From NCBI RefSeq assembly GCF_003148495.1, contig NZ_QGGH01000006.1, positions 62,001 through 126,000 on the forward strand: a stretch of DNA of 64,000 bases, read 5' to 3'. Numbering within the stretch: the first letter of the stretch is position 1; every line of letters starts with the position of its first letter. The stretch is from Mesorhizobium loti. GTDB lineage: Bacteria; Pseudomonadota; Alphaproteobacteria; Rhizobiales; Rhizobiaceae. A program made the position numbers and the translations under genes. Positions 8,108 through 16,404 of this stretch are shown in pieces. Under the pieces are notes generated by a model that saw nothing but the letters and a program-made list of their open reading frames with translations, was not told the origin of the DNA and searched no databases.

Positions 8108-9064
8108 ATGAGCCACACCATCAACCATCTGAAGAAACTGAGGCTGCAGCGCAGCGAACTCGCTGTCCCCGGCTCCAGTCCCGAGATGATCGACAAGGCG
8201 GCCAACAGCGCCGCCGACTTCGTCTTCCTCGACATCGAGGACGCGGTGGCGCCGCCGGACAAGGAACGCGCCCGCAAGAACATCATCCAGGCGCTTAACG
8301 ACATCGACTGGCGCGCCAAGGGCAAGACCGTTTCGGTGCGCATCAACGGCCTCGACACGCACTACATGTACCGCGACGTGGTCGACGTGATGGAACAGGC
8401 CGGCGACCGGCTGGACACCATCCTGGTGCCGAAGGTCGGCGTTCCGGCCGACCTCTACATGGTCGAGGCCATGGTCAATCAGATCGAGATGGCCAAGGGC
8501 TACAAGACCCGCGTCGGCCTCGAAGCCCTCATCGAGACGGCGCTCGGCATGGCAAATGTCGAAGCGATCGCCGCTACATCAGGCCGCCTGGAGGCGATGC
8601 ATTTCGGCGTCGCCGACTATGCCGCGAGTTGCAAGGCGCGCACCGTCAACATCGGCGGCCTCAACCCCGACTATCCCGGCGACCAGTGGCATTTCGCTCT
8701 ATCGCGGATGACGGTTGCCTGCAGGGCCTACGGCCTGCGTGCCATCGACGGCCCGTTCGGCGATTTCTCCGACCCTGAGGGCTACATCGCTGGCGCAAGG
8801 CGCGCTGCGGCATTGGGCATCGAAGGCAAATGGGCGATCCATCCCTCGCAGATTGCGCTCGCTAACGACGTCTTCTCGCCGCCGGAAAAGGAGGTGACCC
8901 GCGCCAGGCGCATCCTCGAAGTGCTGAAGGAGGCCGAGGCGCAGGGCAAGGGCGCGGCAGCGCTCGACGGCAAGATGATCGACGCCGCTTCGGAACGCAT
9001 GGCGCGCAATGTGCTGGTGGTCAACGAGGCGATCGAGCGCGCCGGCCAGACTGCGACGCACTGA
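8108..9064 (+). CDS. mclA: Malyl-CoA lyase (L-malyl-CoA/beta-methylmalyl-CoA lyase family)
   Basis: A 318-residue HpcH/CitE-family lyase that cleaves malyl-CoA to glyoxylate and acetyl-CoA. The Mg2+ and substrate site motifs are visible: FLDIEDAV (40-47), R78 in SVRINGLDT, and E139/E143 in GLEALIET, followed by HFGVADYAASC. The long N-terminal LRLQRSELAVPGSS segment matches true malyl-CoA lyases rather than citrate lyase beta. It starts at the ATG at 8108 with GGGAG upstream. It lies 14 nt after sgaA and 19 nt before mtkA, so these are one transcription unit. The same enzyme could serve beta-methylmalyl-CoA cleavage in the ethylmalonyl-CoA pathway. Confidence 0.93.
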   Translation: MSHTINHLKKLRLQRSELAVPGSSPEMIDKAANSAADFVFLDIEDAVAPPDKERARKNIIQALNDIDWRAKGKTVSVRINGLDTHYMYRDVVDVMEQAGDRLDTILVPKVGVPADLYMVEAMVNQIEMAKGYKTRVGLEALIETALGMANVEAIAATSGRLEAMHFGVADYAASCKARTVNIGGLNPDYPGDQWHFALSRMTVACRAYGLRAIDGPFGDFSDPEGYIAGARRAAALGIEGKWAIHPSQIALANDVFSPPEKEVTRARRILEVLKEAEAQGKGAAALDGKMIDAASERMARNVLVVNEAIERAGQTATH

Positions 9065-9083
9065 CAATTACCGGGAGGACAAA

Positions 9084-10268
9084 ATGGACATTCACGAATA
9101 CCAGGCCAAGGAACTGCTTGCCCGTCACGGCGTGCATGTGCCGCGCGGTGGACTGGCCTACAGCCCCGAACAGGCGACCTACCGGGCGCGCGAGATCGGC
9201 GGCAGCAAATGGGTGCTAAAGGCGCAGGTTCATTCCGGCGCGCGCGGCAAGGCCGGCGGCATCAAGCTCTGCGCCAACGACGAGGAGATCGCCAACGCGG
9301 CCGAAGCCATGCTCGGACGCAAGCTGGTGACCAACCAGACCGGTCCGCGCAGCAAGCTGATCTCGCGGCTCTATCTCGAGGAGGCCGTCGACATCGCGCA
9401 GGAACTCTATCTCGGCTTTGTGCTCGACCGCAAGGAAGAGCGCGTCATGATCGTGGCCTCCGCCGCCGGCGGCATGGAGATCGAGGAGATCTCTGAAAGA
9501 AAACCTGATTCCATCATCCGCGCCGTGGTCGATCCCGGTGTCGGCATGCAGGGCTTCCAGGCGCGCGAGATCGCTTTCGGCCTCGGACTTGAAAGCAACC
9601 TGATCGGCAAGGCGACCGAGACCATCCTCGGCTGCTACCAGGTGTTCCGCGACTATGACGCTTCGATGCTGGAGATCAATCCACTGGTGGTGACCCGCGA
9701 CGGCAATCTCGTCGCGCTCGACGCCAAGATGTCGTTCGACGAGAACGCGCTGTTCCGTCGCCCGGAAATCTCCGAACTGCGCGACAAGAGCCAGGAAGAC
9801 CCGCGCGAGACTTTCGCCAGCGACCGTGGCCTCTCCTATGTCGGCCTCGACGGCAATATTGGCTGCATCATCAACGGCGCTGGCCTCGCCATGGCGACGA
9901 TGGACATGATCAAGATCGCCGGCGGCGAACCGGCCAACTTCCTCGACATCGGCGGCGGCGCCTCGCCCGAGCGGGTGGCGAAATCCTTCCGCGCCGTGCT
10001 CGGCGACAAGAATGTCGAGACCATCCTGGTCAACATCTTCGCCGGCATCAACCGCTGCGACTGGGTCGCCGAGGGCGTCATCAAGGCGATCCGCGAAGTC
10101 GGCGTCGACGTACCGCTGGTGGTCCGGCTCTCCGGCACCAAGGTCGAAGAAGGACGCCGCATCCTGGCCGATTCCGGCGAGAAAATTATCGTCGCCGACA
10201 CACTGGCGGAAGCCGCCGAAAAGGCCGTCGCTGCCTGGCGCGCGGCCACCAAGAAAAAAGCAGCCTGA
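9084..10268 (+). CDS. mtkA: Malate--CoA ligase (malate thiokinase), beta subunit
   Basis: A 394-residue ATP-grasp protein of the SucC family. MDIHEYQAKELL and KAQVHSGARGKAGG (46-59) are the nucleotide-binding signatures, and FLDIGGGA with INGAGLAMATMDMI are in the C-terminal CoA-ligase domain. Succinyl-CoA synthetase beta is the close paralogue, but the position between malyl-CoA lyase and a MtkB-type alpha subunit points to ATP-dependent formation of malyl-CoA from malate. The start follows a clear GGGAGG site. An internal LRRK-like specificity determinant cannot be judged by eye. Confidence 0.88.
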   Translation: MDIHEYQAKELLARHGVHVPRGGLAYSPEQATYRAREIGGSKWVLKAQVHSGARGKAGGIKLCANDEEIANAAEAMLGRKLVTNQTGPRSKLISRLYLEEAVDIAQELYLGFVLDRKEERVMIVASAAGGMEIEEISERKPDSIIRAVVDPGVGMQGFQAREIAFGLGLESNLIGKATETILGCYQVFRDYDASMLEINPLVVTRDGNLVALDAKMSFDENALFRRPEISELRDKSQEDPRETFASDRGLSYVGLDGNIGCIINGAGLAMATMDMIKIAGGEPANFLDIGGGASPERVAKSFRAVLGDKNVETILVNIFAGINRCDWVAEGVIKAIREVGVDVPLVVRLSGTKVEEGRRILADSGEKIIVADTLAEAAEKAVAAWRAATKKKAA

Positions 10269-10282
10269 GGGAGGTCGAAAAA

Positions 10283-11182
10283 ATGGCAATCCTGCTCAAC
10301 CGCAACACACGCGTCATCGTCCAGGGCTTCACCGGCAAGATCGGCAGCTTCCATGCCGAGGACATGAAGCGATACGGCACCAAGCTGGTTGGCGGCGTCA
10401 CCCCCGGCAAGGGCGGCCAAAAGCATCTCGGCCTGCCGGTGTTCAACACCGTCAAGGGCGCTGTGCGTGAGACCCGCGCCGAGGCGAGCATCGTCTTCGT
10501 GCCGCCGCCCTTCGCCGCCGATTCGATCATGGAAGCGGCGGATGCCGGCATCAAGCTCTGCGTCTGCATCACCGACGGCATCCCGTCGCAGGACATGATG
10601 CAGGTCAAGCGCTACATGCGCCGCTACCGCTTCGAGGACCGCATGCGGCTGGTCGGCCCGAATTGCGCCGGGGTCATCACGCCCGGACAGGCGCTTATGG
10701 GCATCATGCCCGGCAGCATCTACCTCCCCGGGCGCGTCGGCATCGTCGGCCGCTCCGGCACGCTCGGCTACGAGGCCGCCTCGCAGATGAAGGCGCTGGG
10801 CATCGGCGTGTCGACCAGCGTCGGCATCGGCGGCGATCCGATCAACGGCTCGTCTTTCAAGGATATCCTGCAACTCTTCGAGCGTGACGAAGACACCGAC
10901 GCTGTGGTGATGATCGGCGAGATCGGCGGACCGCAGGAAGCGGAAGCCGCGATCTGGGCGCGCGACAACATGCGCAAGCCGCTGATTGCCTATATCGCCG
11001 GGCTTTCCGCGCCAAAAGGCAGGCGCATGGGCCATGCCGGCGCCATCATCTCCGCCTTCGGCGAATCGGCGCAGGAAAAAGTCGAAATCCTCAAGGAGGC
11101 CGGTGTCGTCATCGTGCCGACGCCGGCCTCATTCGGCGAGGTCGTGGCCGATACGCTGGCGCGGACCAAGAAGGCGGCGTGA
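10283..11182 (+). CDS. mtkB: Malate--CoA ligase (malate thiokinase), alpha subunit
   Basis: A 299-residue SucD-family subunit. GFTGKIG (15-21) is the CoA-binding start of the Rossmann domain, VGPNCAGVITPG lies at 124-135, and H251 in GRRMGHAGAI is the phosphohistidine that carries phosphate during catalysis. The segment AGLSAPKGRRMGH differs from the AGRTAPPGRRMGH typical of succinyl-CoA synthetase, which supports malate thiokinase. It begins 14 nt after mtkA with a GGGAGG site. A diverged partial copy of its active-site region lies at about 15050-15101. Confidence 0.9.
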   Translation: MAILLNRNTRVIVQGFTGKIGSFHAEDMKRYGTKLVGGVTPGKGGQKHLGLPVFNTVKGAVRETRAEASIVFVPPPFAADSIMEAADAGIKLCVCITDGIPSQDMMQVKRYMRRYRFEDRMRLVGPNCAGVITPGQALMGIMPGSIYLPGRVGIVGRSGTLGYEAASQMKALGIGVSTSVGIGGDPINGSSFKDILQLFERDEDTDAVVMIGEIGGPQEAEAAIWARDNMRKPLIAYIAGLSAPKGRRMGHAGAIISAFGESAQEKVEILKEAGVVIVPTPASFGEVVADTLARTKKAA

Positions 11183-11272
11183 CGGCCGACCGGGCGAAGC
11201 CCACATTGCGCAGTTTGAAGTCTGTTCGGGGTGGTGGAAACATCGCACCCCGTCGATCGGCAGGGAAATTCG

Positions 11273-12241
11273 ATGAAACCGCGATTGATTGTCACCCGCA
11301 GATGGCCGGCCGCCGTTGAAGCGCTCCTCGCCGAGCGCTTCGACACCACGCTCAACACAGACGACACGCCGCTGAGCGCTGCCGCGATGACTTCCGCCTT
11401 CGCGGATTTTGACGCCATCCTGGCGACCGTCAGCGACCGCTTGCCTGGTGTGGTCTTTCCCGAAAGCGCAGCCCGCACCAGGATCATCGCCAATTTCGGC
11501 GTCGGCTTCAGCCATATCGATGTCGCGGCGGCCCGCGACCGCGACATCGTGGTGACCAACACCCCGGGCGTACTGACCGATTGCACCGCCGATCTAGCCC
11601 TCAGCCTGATCTTGGCCGTCGCGCGCCGGACCGGTGAGGGCGAGCGGCAGCTGCGGGCCGGAGAGTGGCGTGGCTGGTCGCCGACGCACATGGCCGGCGC
11701 GAAGGTGTCGGGCAAGACCCTGGGTATTGTCGGCATGGGGCGCATCGGCAAGGCAACGGCCAGGCGCGCGCATTTCGGCTTCGGAATGAAGATCGTCTTC
11801 TTCAATCGGTCACCGATCGACGATGACGAGACGCGCGCCATGGGCGCGGTGCAGATGCCAACCTTGGAAGATGCGCTCGCGGCATCCGATTTCGTGTCGC
11901 TGCACTGTCCGGGCGGCGCGGAAAACCGCCATCTCATCGATGCTCGCAGCCTGCGGTTGATGAAACGCGGCGCATTCCTGATCAACACGGCACGCGGCGA
12001 CGTCGTCGACCAGGATGCTCTGATCGGTGCACTGGAAAGACGCGAGATCGCGGGGGCGGGTCTCGACGTCTTTGCCGACGAGCCGGCCGTTCCGGAGGCG
12101 CTGAAGCAGTTGGAGAACGTCGTGCTGTTGCCGCATCTCGGCAGTGCGACCGAGGAGACGCGGGTGGCGATGGGCATGAAGGTGGTGGAGAACCTGACCG
12201 CCTTCTTCGAAGGTCGCCCGGTCCCCGATCGGGTCGCCTGA
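11273..12241 (+). CDS. D-2-hydroxyacid dehydrogenase, probable hydroxypyruvate/glyoxylate reductase
   Basis: A 322-residue D-isomer-specific 2-hydroxyacid dehydrogenase. The nucleotide fold carries GMGRIG (154-159), and the catalytic triad is R241 (INTARGDVV), E270 (DVFADEP) and H288 (LPHLGSATEE). The residues after the second strand (FFNRS, Arg at 179) favour NADPH over NADH. In this cluster the fitting reaction is hydroxypyruvate to D-glycerate, the reductive step of the serine cycle, though glyoxylate is a common second substrate. It starts 90 nt after mtkB at the ATG at 11273, with CAGGGA upstream. I withhold a gene symbol because it is more GyaR-like than an unambiguous HprA. Confidence 0.83.
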   Translation: MKPRLIVTRRWPAAVEALLAERFDTTLNTDDTPLSAAAMTSAFADFDAILATVSDRLPGVVFPESAARTRIIANFGVGFSHIDVAAARDRDIVVTNTPGVLTDCTADLALSLILAVARRTGEGERQLRAGEWRGWSPTHMAGAKVSGKTLGIVGMGRIGKATARRAHFGFGMKIVFFNRSPIDDDETRAMGAVQMPTLEDALAASDFVSLHCPGGAENRHLIDARSLRLMKRGAFLINTARGDVVDQDALIGALERREIAGAGLDVFADEPAVPEALKQLENVVLLPHLGSATEETRVAMGMKVVENLTAFFEGRPVPDRVA

Positions 12242-12307
12242 CAGCAGGCGCCGGTCTCGCTTCAGGGCGCTGCTGCAATTGCAATCGATGCGGACGAGGA
12301 AGCGGCT

Positions 12308-14992
12308 TTGGAACAAAGCAGACGTATCAAGTTTCGGGAGGACGAGCGCAGCCTTTTGTTGCGCCTGCTGCTTCAGGTCGCAAGCGCGCGTGAGCCCGAG
12401 ATCGCCGCCGTTCTGAGCGGGCGCAGGTCGCTGGTCTCCCTCGCCGCGGAGCAGCGCATCCCAGCGCTTCAGGCGAGCGGCGTATGGTTCCAATTGCTGG
12501 CGATAGCAGACGAATTGCTTGCCATGCGGGTGCGCCGCGAGCTCGAGCAAGGCGCCGGTGTCGACGAAGTGCCCGGGTCCTTCGCCAGTGTGATCGCGCA
12601 GATGGCAGCGAACGGCCACTCAGCGGAGGAAGTCCAGGCAACGCTCGATGAGCTTTGCGTCGGCCCGACCATGACTGCGCACCCGACGGAGGCCAAACGC
12701 GTCACGGTGCTGGAGATCCACCGCCGTATCTATCGCAAGCTGACCGAGCTCGACCAGCCCCGCTGGGCGCCGCGCGAACGCTCCCTGTTGGTCGCCGATC
12801 TGGAAAGCGAGATCGAGCTTCTGTGGATGACGGGCGAACTGCGACTGGAACGCCCGACTGTCGAACGCGAAATCGCCTGGGGCCTGCATTTCTTTCGCGA
12901 GGTCATCTTCGAGGCAACGCCACAGCTCTATGACAAGCTTCAAGGCGCCTTCGAGCGTCACTATCCGGGAAAGCCGATCAGAATTCCCTCCTTCATGCGC
13001 TATGCCTCGTGGATCGGCGGCGACCGCGATGGCAATCCAAATGTGACGGCCGCGGTCACAGCCCATGCCATGGTCGAATACCGCAATACCGCCATAGGCT
13101 GGTATCTGAGGCAGGTGCAGCGGCTGGCAACGGTGCTCAGCGCCAGCTCGAATGTCATCGACCTGCCGGCCAGCTTCAAGCCGGCGCTGCAAACGGCGCT
13201 TGATAGAAGCGGACAGGCGCAAGAGATCGCCGCCCGCAATCCCGACGAACCGCTTCGCCAATTCGCTTCGGCCTTGCTTGCCCGGCTGGTGGCCACGCGA
13301 GATGGCGCTACGACGGCGTACCTCACGGCGGAGGCGTTTCGTGCCGATCTGAACGGGCTGACTTGCGTTCTCGAAGCGATTGGCGGGCGCGCAGTGGCAA
13401 AGCGGTTCGTCCAGCCTCTCCTTTGGCAAGTCGGGAGCTTCGGCTTCCGAACGGTCTCGCTCGACATCCGGCAGAACTCCACGGTCGTCAACCGGGTGCT
13501 GGGCGAGTTGTTCGCGCTGACAAATCCCGCCGATCCGGTCGCAGCCGGCACGCCGCAATGGTCGGCGCGCATTCGCTTAAGCCTCAGCCAGGGCGAGCAG
13601 CTGGAGATCGACGCAGGCCGGCTCTCGCCTGAAGCAGGTGAACTGCTTTCGACATTCTCCGTCATCGCCAAGCACATCTCCAGCTCGGATGCCGACGCTG
13701 TCGGCTCCTTCATTCTCAGCATGACCCGCTCGGCTGACGATCTGCTCGCCGTCTATCTGCTGGCGCAATATTGCGGACTTTCAACCGCGCCCGTTGGCGG
13801 CGGCACAATCAAGCTGCGGATCGTGCCATTGTTCGAGACCATCACCGACCTGCAGGCCGCCCCCGGCATCCTGAACGAATTGCTCGGCATTTCGCTGGTG
13901 AGGCGAACGGTGCGAGACTTCCGCGCGCGCCAGGAAATCATGCTTGGTTATTCGGATTCCAACAAAGACGGTGGTTTCCTGGCTTCCAACTGGGAACTGG
14001 CAAAAGCGCAAAAGCGCGTCGCTGCCGTCGGGCGCAAGCACAAGGTCAGGATCAGTTTCTTTCACGGCCGCGGCGGCTCCGTCAGCCGTGGCGGCGCGCC
14101 GACCGGCCGGGCGATCGCGGCGCAGCCGGCGGGTACAGTCGCCGGAGCCATGCGGGTGACGGAACAGGGCGAGGTCGTCTCGTCGAAATTCGCCAATCGC
14201 GGCACCGGCCTCAACCAGCTCGAGGTTCTCGCCGCCGGCGTGCTGGCCCATAGTGTCGGATCGCCCGGTGATGTCGAGCCCAAGGAAACGCCGGAGTTCG
14301 ACGAAGCGCTGGAAGCGCTGGCAGGCATGTCGCAGGCGTCCTATGCAAGGTTGATGGCTGAGCCCGGCTTCCTCGATTATTTCAATCAGGCGAGCCCGGT
14401 CGCGGAACTGGCGCTGCTGAAAATGGGCTCACGGCCGGATCGCCGTTTCGGCGCTAGCGGCATTGCCGACCTGCGCGCCATCCCATGGGTGTTCGCCTGG
14501 AGCCAGAACCGTCACCTGTTGACCGGCTGGTATGGCATCGGCAGCGCGCTCAGCTCGTTCGTCACGGTGCGCGGCGAGGTCGGACGCGAACTTCTGGCCC
14601 GCATGTTCGAGCACTCGCGCTTCTTCCGCCTGATCATCGACGAGGCCGAGAAGACGCTCTACCAGTCCGACATGGACATCGCGCGGCTCTACGCAGGCCT
14701 GGTGTCCGACAGCGATGCGGCCGAACGAATCTACGCTCGCATCGCCGCCGAATACGAGCTGACGCGACACCTGATCGGTGACCTCACGGGAGGCGATCTT
14801 TCCGCGCGCTTTCCGATGTTCAAGCGGCGTTTCGACAATCTGCGGCGGCAGATGGATGACATTCACCGGCTGCAGGTCGATCTGCTGCGTGAAGTTCGCG
14901 CAAATACCGGCACGGCGGATCAAAAGCGGGCGACCGACGCTCTGCTTGTATCGATCAATTGTATCTCGGCTGGCCTTGGGTGGACGGGATAG
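12308..14992 (+). CDS. ppc: Phosphoenolpyruvate carboxylase
   Basis: An 894-residue PEP carboxylase, the CO2-fixing step that supplies oxaloacetate and then malate for the serine cycle. The catalytic motif TAHPTEAKR carries the essential His at 125, GYSDSNKDGGF and the glycine-rich FHGRGGSVSRGG loop lie at about 545-600, and the C-terminus ends in SAGLGWTG, matching the conserved RNTG end of the family. The start is the TTG at 12308, with GAGGAAG upstream and no in-frame ATG for about 70 codons. It is the last gene of the serine-cycle cluster, 66 nt after the dehydrogenase. The usual allosteric Asp site is not judged. Confidence 0.93.
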   Translation: MEQSRRIKFREDERSLLLRLLLQVASAREPEIAAVLSGRRSLVSLAAEQRIPALQASGVWFQLLAIADELLAMRVRRELEQGAGVDEVPGSFASVIAQMAANGHSAEEVQATLDELCVGPTMTAHPTEAKRVTVLEIHRRIYRKLTELDQPRWAPRERSLLVADLESEIELLWMTGELRLERPTVEREIAWGLHFFREVIFEATPQLYDKLQGAFERHYPGKPIRIPSFMRYASWIGGDRDGNPNVTAAVTAHAMVEYRNTAIGWYLRQVQRLATVLSASSNVIDLPASFKPALQTALDRSGQAQEIAARNPDEPLRQFASALLARLVATRDGATTAYLTAEAFRADLNGLTCVLEAIGGRAVAKRFVQPLLWQVGSFGFRTVSLDIRQNSTVVNRVLGELFALTNPADPVAAGTPQWSARIRLSLSQGEQLEIDAGRLSPEAGELLSTFSVIAKHISSSDADAVGSFILSMTRSADDLLAVYLLAQYCGLSTAPVGGGTIKLRIVPLFETITDLQAAPGILNELLGISLVRRTVRDFRARQEIMLGYSDSNKDGGFLASNWELAKAQKRVAAVGRKHKVRISFFHGRGGSVSRGGAPTGRAIAAQPAGTVAGAMRVTEQGEVVSSKFANRGTGLNQLEVLAAGVLAHSVGSPGDVEPKETPEFDEALEALAGMSQASYARLMAEPGFLDYFNQASPVAELALLKMGSRPDRRFGASGIADLRAIPWVFAWSQNRHLLTGWYGIGSALSSFVTVRGEVGRELLARMFEHSRFFRLIIDEAEKTLYQSDMDIARLYAGLVSDSDAAERIYARIAAEYELTRHLIGDLTGGDLSARFPMFKRRFDNLRRQMDDIHRLQVDLLREVRANTGTADQKRATDALLVSINCISAGLGWTG

Positions 14993-15016
14993 ACCCGGTT
15001 TTGCCGAGCGACCTGC

Positions 15017-15120
15017 GTGATCTCGAGTCATCGTCCAAGGCCAGTCGCCCACATCGCCGGGCTTTCGGCGCCAAAGGGCCGCCGCATGGGCCATGTTGGC
15101 GTCGCTTGCCGCCCCGGCTC
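15017..15120 (+). pseudogene. Remnant of a malate thiokinase alpha (mtkB-like) gene
   Basis: The DNA at about 15050-15101 matches mtkB at 10991-11042 with only a handful of differences, and the translation reads HIAGLSAPKGRRMGHVGV, the active-site block of MtkB. Weaker similarity extends on both sides (RPRPVA against RKPLIA before it). There is no intact frame, so it is a decayed partial copy, lying between ppc and tRNA-Leu. It could come from a duplication or from the edge of a rearrangement. Confidence 0.7.
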
Positions 15121-15147
15121 GCCAGAAGCAATCTGTCAAGAGAATTT

Positions 15148-15232
15148 TGGTGCGGTCGAGAAGACTCGAACTTCCACGGGTTGCCCCACAGCGACCTCAA
15201 CGCTGCGCGTCTACCAATTCCGCCACGACCGC
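15148..15232 (-). tRNA. tRNA-Leu (anticodon GAG)
   Basis: Read on the minus strand, the acceptor arm GCGGTCG pairs with CGACCGC, followed by discriminator A and an encoded CCA at 15148-15150. The anticodon stem CAGCG/CGCTG encloses loop TTGAGGT, giving anticodon GAG. A long variable arm (TGTGGGGCAACCCGT region) marks a class II tRNA, and the TTCGAGT T-loop is present. Length is 85 nt with CCA. Its 3' end faces the serine-cycle cluster. Confidence 0.95.
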
Positions 15233-15399
15233 ACGTGGTAGAGCCGGAACCGACCGGCTCGCGGCGTGTAGCAAATCGTTTCCGGCGAAACAAGTGCACG
15301 GCAAGCAATAATGTCAGGCGATTGGCATAATGCTCCACAGGGCTCGAATGTGGTGCCGGAACTGGACGTTTCGGCCTGCTATTGCCATATGGATGGCAA

Positions 15400-15449
15400 A
15401 TGCATGTCGCCCAAAAGTGCAAGGCGGTTTTGGGGCCACGACAGGCATA
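15400..15449. repeat. Rhizobial-type intergenic palindrome (family B)
   Basis: The imperfect palindrome TGCATGTCGCCCAAAAGTG / CGGTTTTGGGGCCACGACAGGCA at 15401-15447 has outer arms TGCATGTCG and CGACAGGCA and inner arms CCAAAA and TTTTGG. It belongs with the CAAAAGTG..CGGTTTTGG class of short intergenic repeats I associate with Mesorhizobium. It lies 22 bp upstream of lipB. Confidence 0.7.
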
Positions 15450-15468
15450 AGCAAAAAGCGACACCGTC

Positions 15469-16212
15469 ATGCCAGAACGCAGCCAGATCGCCACGTCGTT
15501 CCTGCCGCTCCCCGGTTCTGCACCGGTCGAATGGCTGATCGAGCCTGGCCTCACCGCCTATCCCGATGCGATCGCCTTCATGGAGGCGCGCGCCGAGGCG
15601 ATCCGAAGCGGCGCTGCCGGTGAAATAGTCTGGCTGGTCGAACATCCGCCGCTCTACACCGCCGGCACCAGCGCCCGCAGCGAGGATCTGATCGACGCCA
15701 GCCGCTTCCCGGTCTTCGCAGCCGGCCGCGGCGGCGAATACACCTATCATGGGCCGGGCCAGCGGGTCGCCTATGTGATGCTCGATCTCAAGCGGCGGCG
15801 CGAGGATGTCCGCGCCTTCGTTGCGGCGCTCGAACAGTGGATCATCGGCACGCTGGCCGCCTTCAACGTGCAGGGCGAACGCCGCGAGGACCGGGTCGGC
15901 GTCTGGGTGGTGCGGCCGGATCGGCCTGCCTTGCCCGACGGCTCGCCGGCCGAAGACAAGATCGCGGCAATCGGCATCCGGCTGCGGCGCTGGGTCAGCT
16001 TTCATGGCATCGCCATCAATGTCGAGCCGGATCTCGACCATTTCAGCGGCATCGTGCCCTGCGGCGTGCAGGACCACGGCGTCACCAGCCTCGTCGACCT
16101 CGGCCTTCCCCTGACAATGGCCGACCTTGATCTGGCCCTGAAATCCGCCTTCGAGAATGTCTTCGGTCCCGCCACGGCTCTGCCTGTCGAAGCCCCGCGC
16201 AAGGCCGGTTGA
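15469..16212 (+). CDS. lipB: Lipoyl(octanoyl) transferase
   Basis: A 247-residue octanoyltransferase that moves octanoate from acyl carrier protein to the lipoyl domains of 2-oxoacid dehydrogenases and the glycine cleavage H protein. The family signature RGGEYTYHGPGQ is at 87-98, the catalytic Lys is K164 (DKIAAIGI) and the catalytic Cys C198 (SGIVPCGVQDHGVTS), with FHGIAINV between them. The N-terminal 20 residues are not conserved, but the ATG at 15469 is the only good start. It stands alone between tRNA-Leu and a large palindromic element. Confidence 0.93.
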   Translation: MPERSQIATSFLPLPGSAPVEWLIEPGLTAYPDAIAFMEARAEAIRSGAAGEIVWLVEHPPLYTAGTSARSEDLIDASRFPVFAAGRGGEYTYHGPGQRVAYVMLDLKRRREDVRAFVAALEQWIIGTLAAFNVQGERREDRVGVWVVRPDRPALPDGSPAEDKIAAIGIRLRRWVSFHGIAINVEPDLDHFSGIVPCGVQDHGVTSLVDLGLPLTMADLDLALKSAFENVFGPATALPVEAPRKAG

Positions 16213-16235
16213 GACTTCCTGATCCGGCACGGCTC

Positions 16236-16404
16236 AAGGTGTGTTGCGATTCAGGTCAGGCCGAGTCGAAAATGGCTCATAGCGAGAACCGGAGCGGAGC
16301 GTACTTTTCGTACGTGAGCTCAGTTCTACCGCGACGCGGTAGAACGGGGAAGCGCAGGTATCAGCCATTTGCAGGCCGGCATCACCTGAATATCAACACA
16401 CCTT
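16236..16404. repeat. Long (about 170 bp) palindromic element with nested hairpins
   Basis: The two ends are inverted copies of each other: AAGGTGTGTTG..ATTCAGGT at 16236-16255 and ACCTGAA..CAACACACCTT at 16384-16404. Pairing continues inward (CAGGCCG / GGCCGGC, AATGGCT / AGCCATT). The centre holds further hairpins, including GCGTACTTTTCGTACGTGAG around 16299-16318 and CTACCGCGACGCGGTAG around 16326-16342. The right end overlaps the stop codon of the site-2 protease gene. It looks like a non-coding repeat of the genus; no transposase is present. Confidence 0.75.

Noticed and set aside
9084..11182. Succinyl-CoA synthetase (sucCD)
   Set aside because: The family is the same, but the cluster context and the AGLSAPKGRRMGH active-site block fit malate thiokinase better. 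Phylogeny would settle it.
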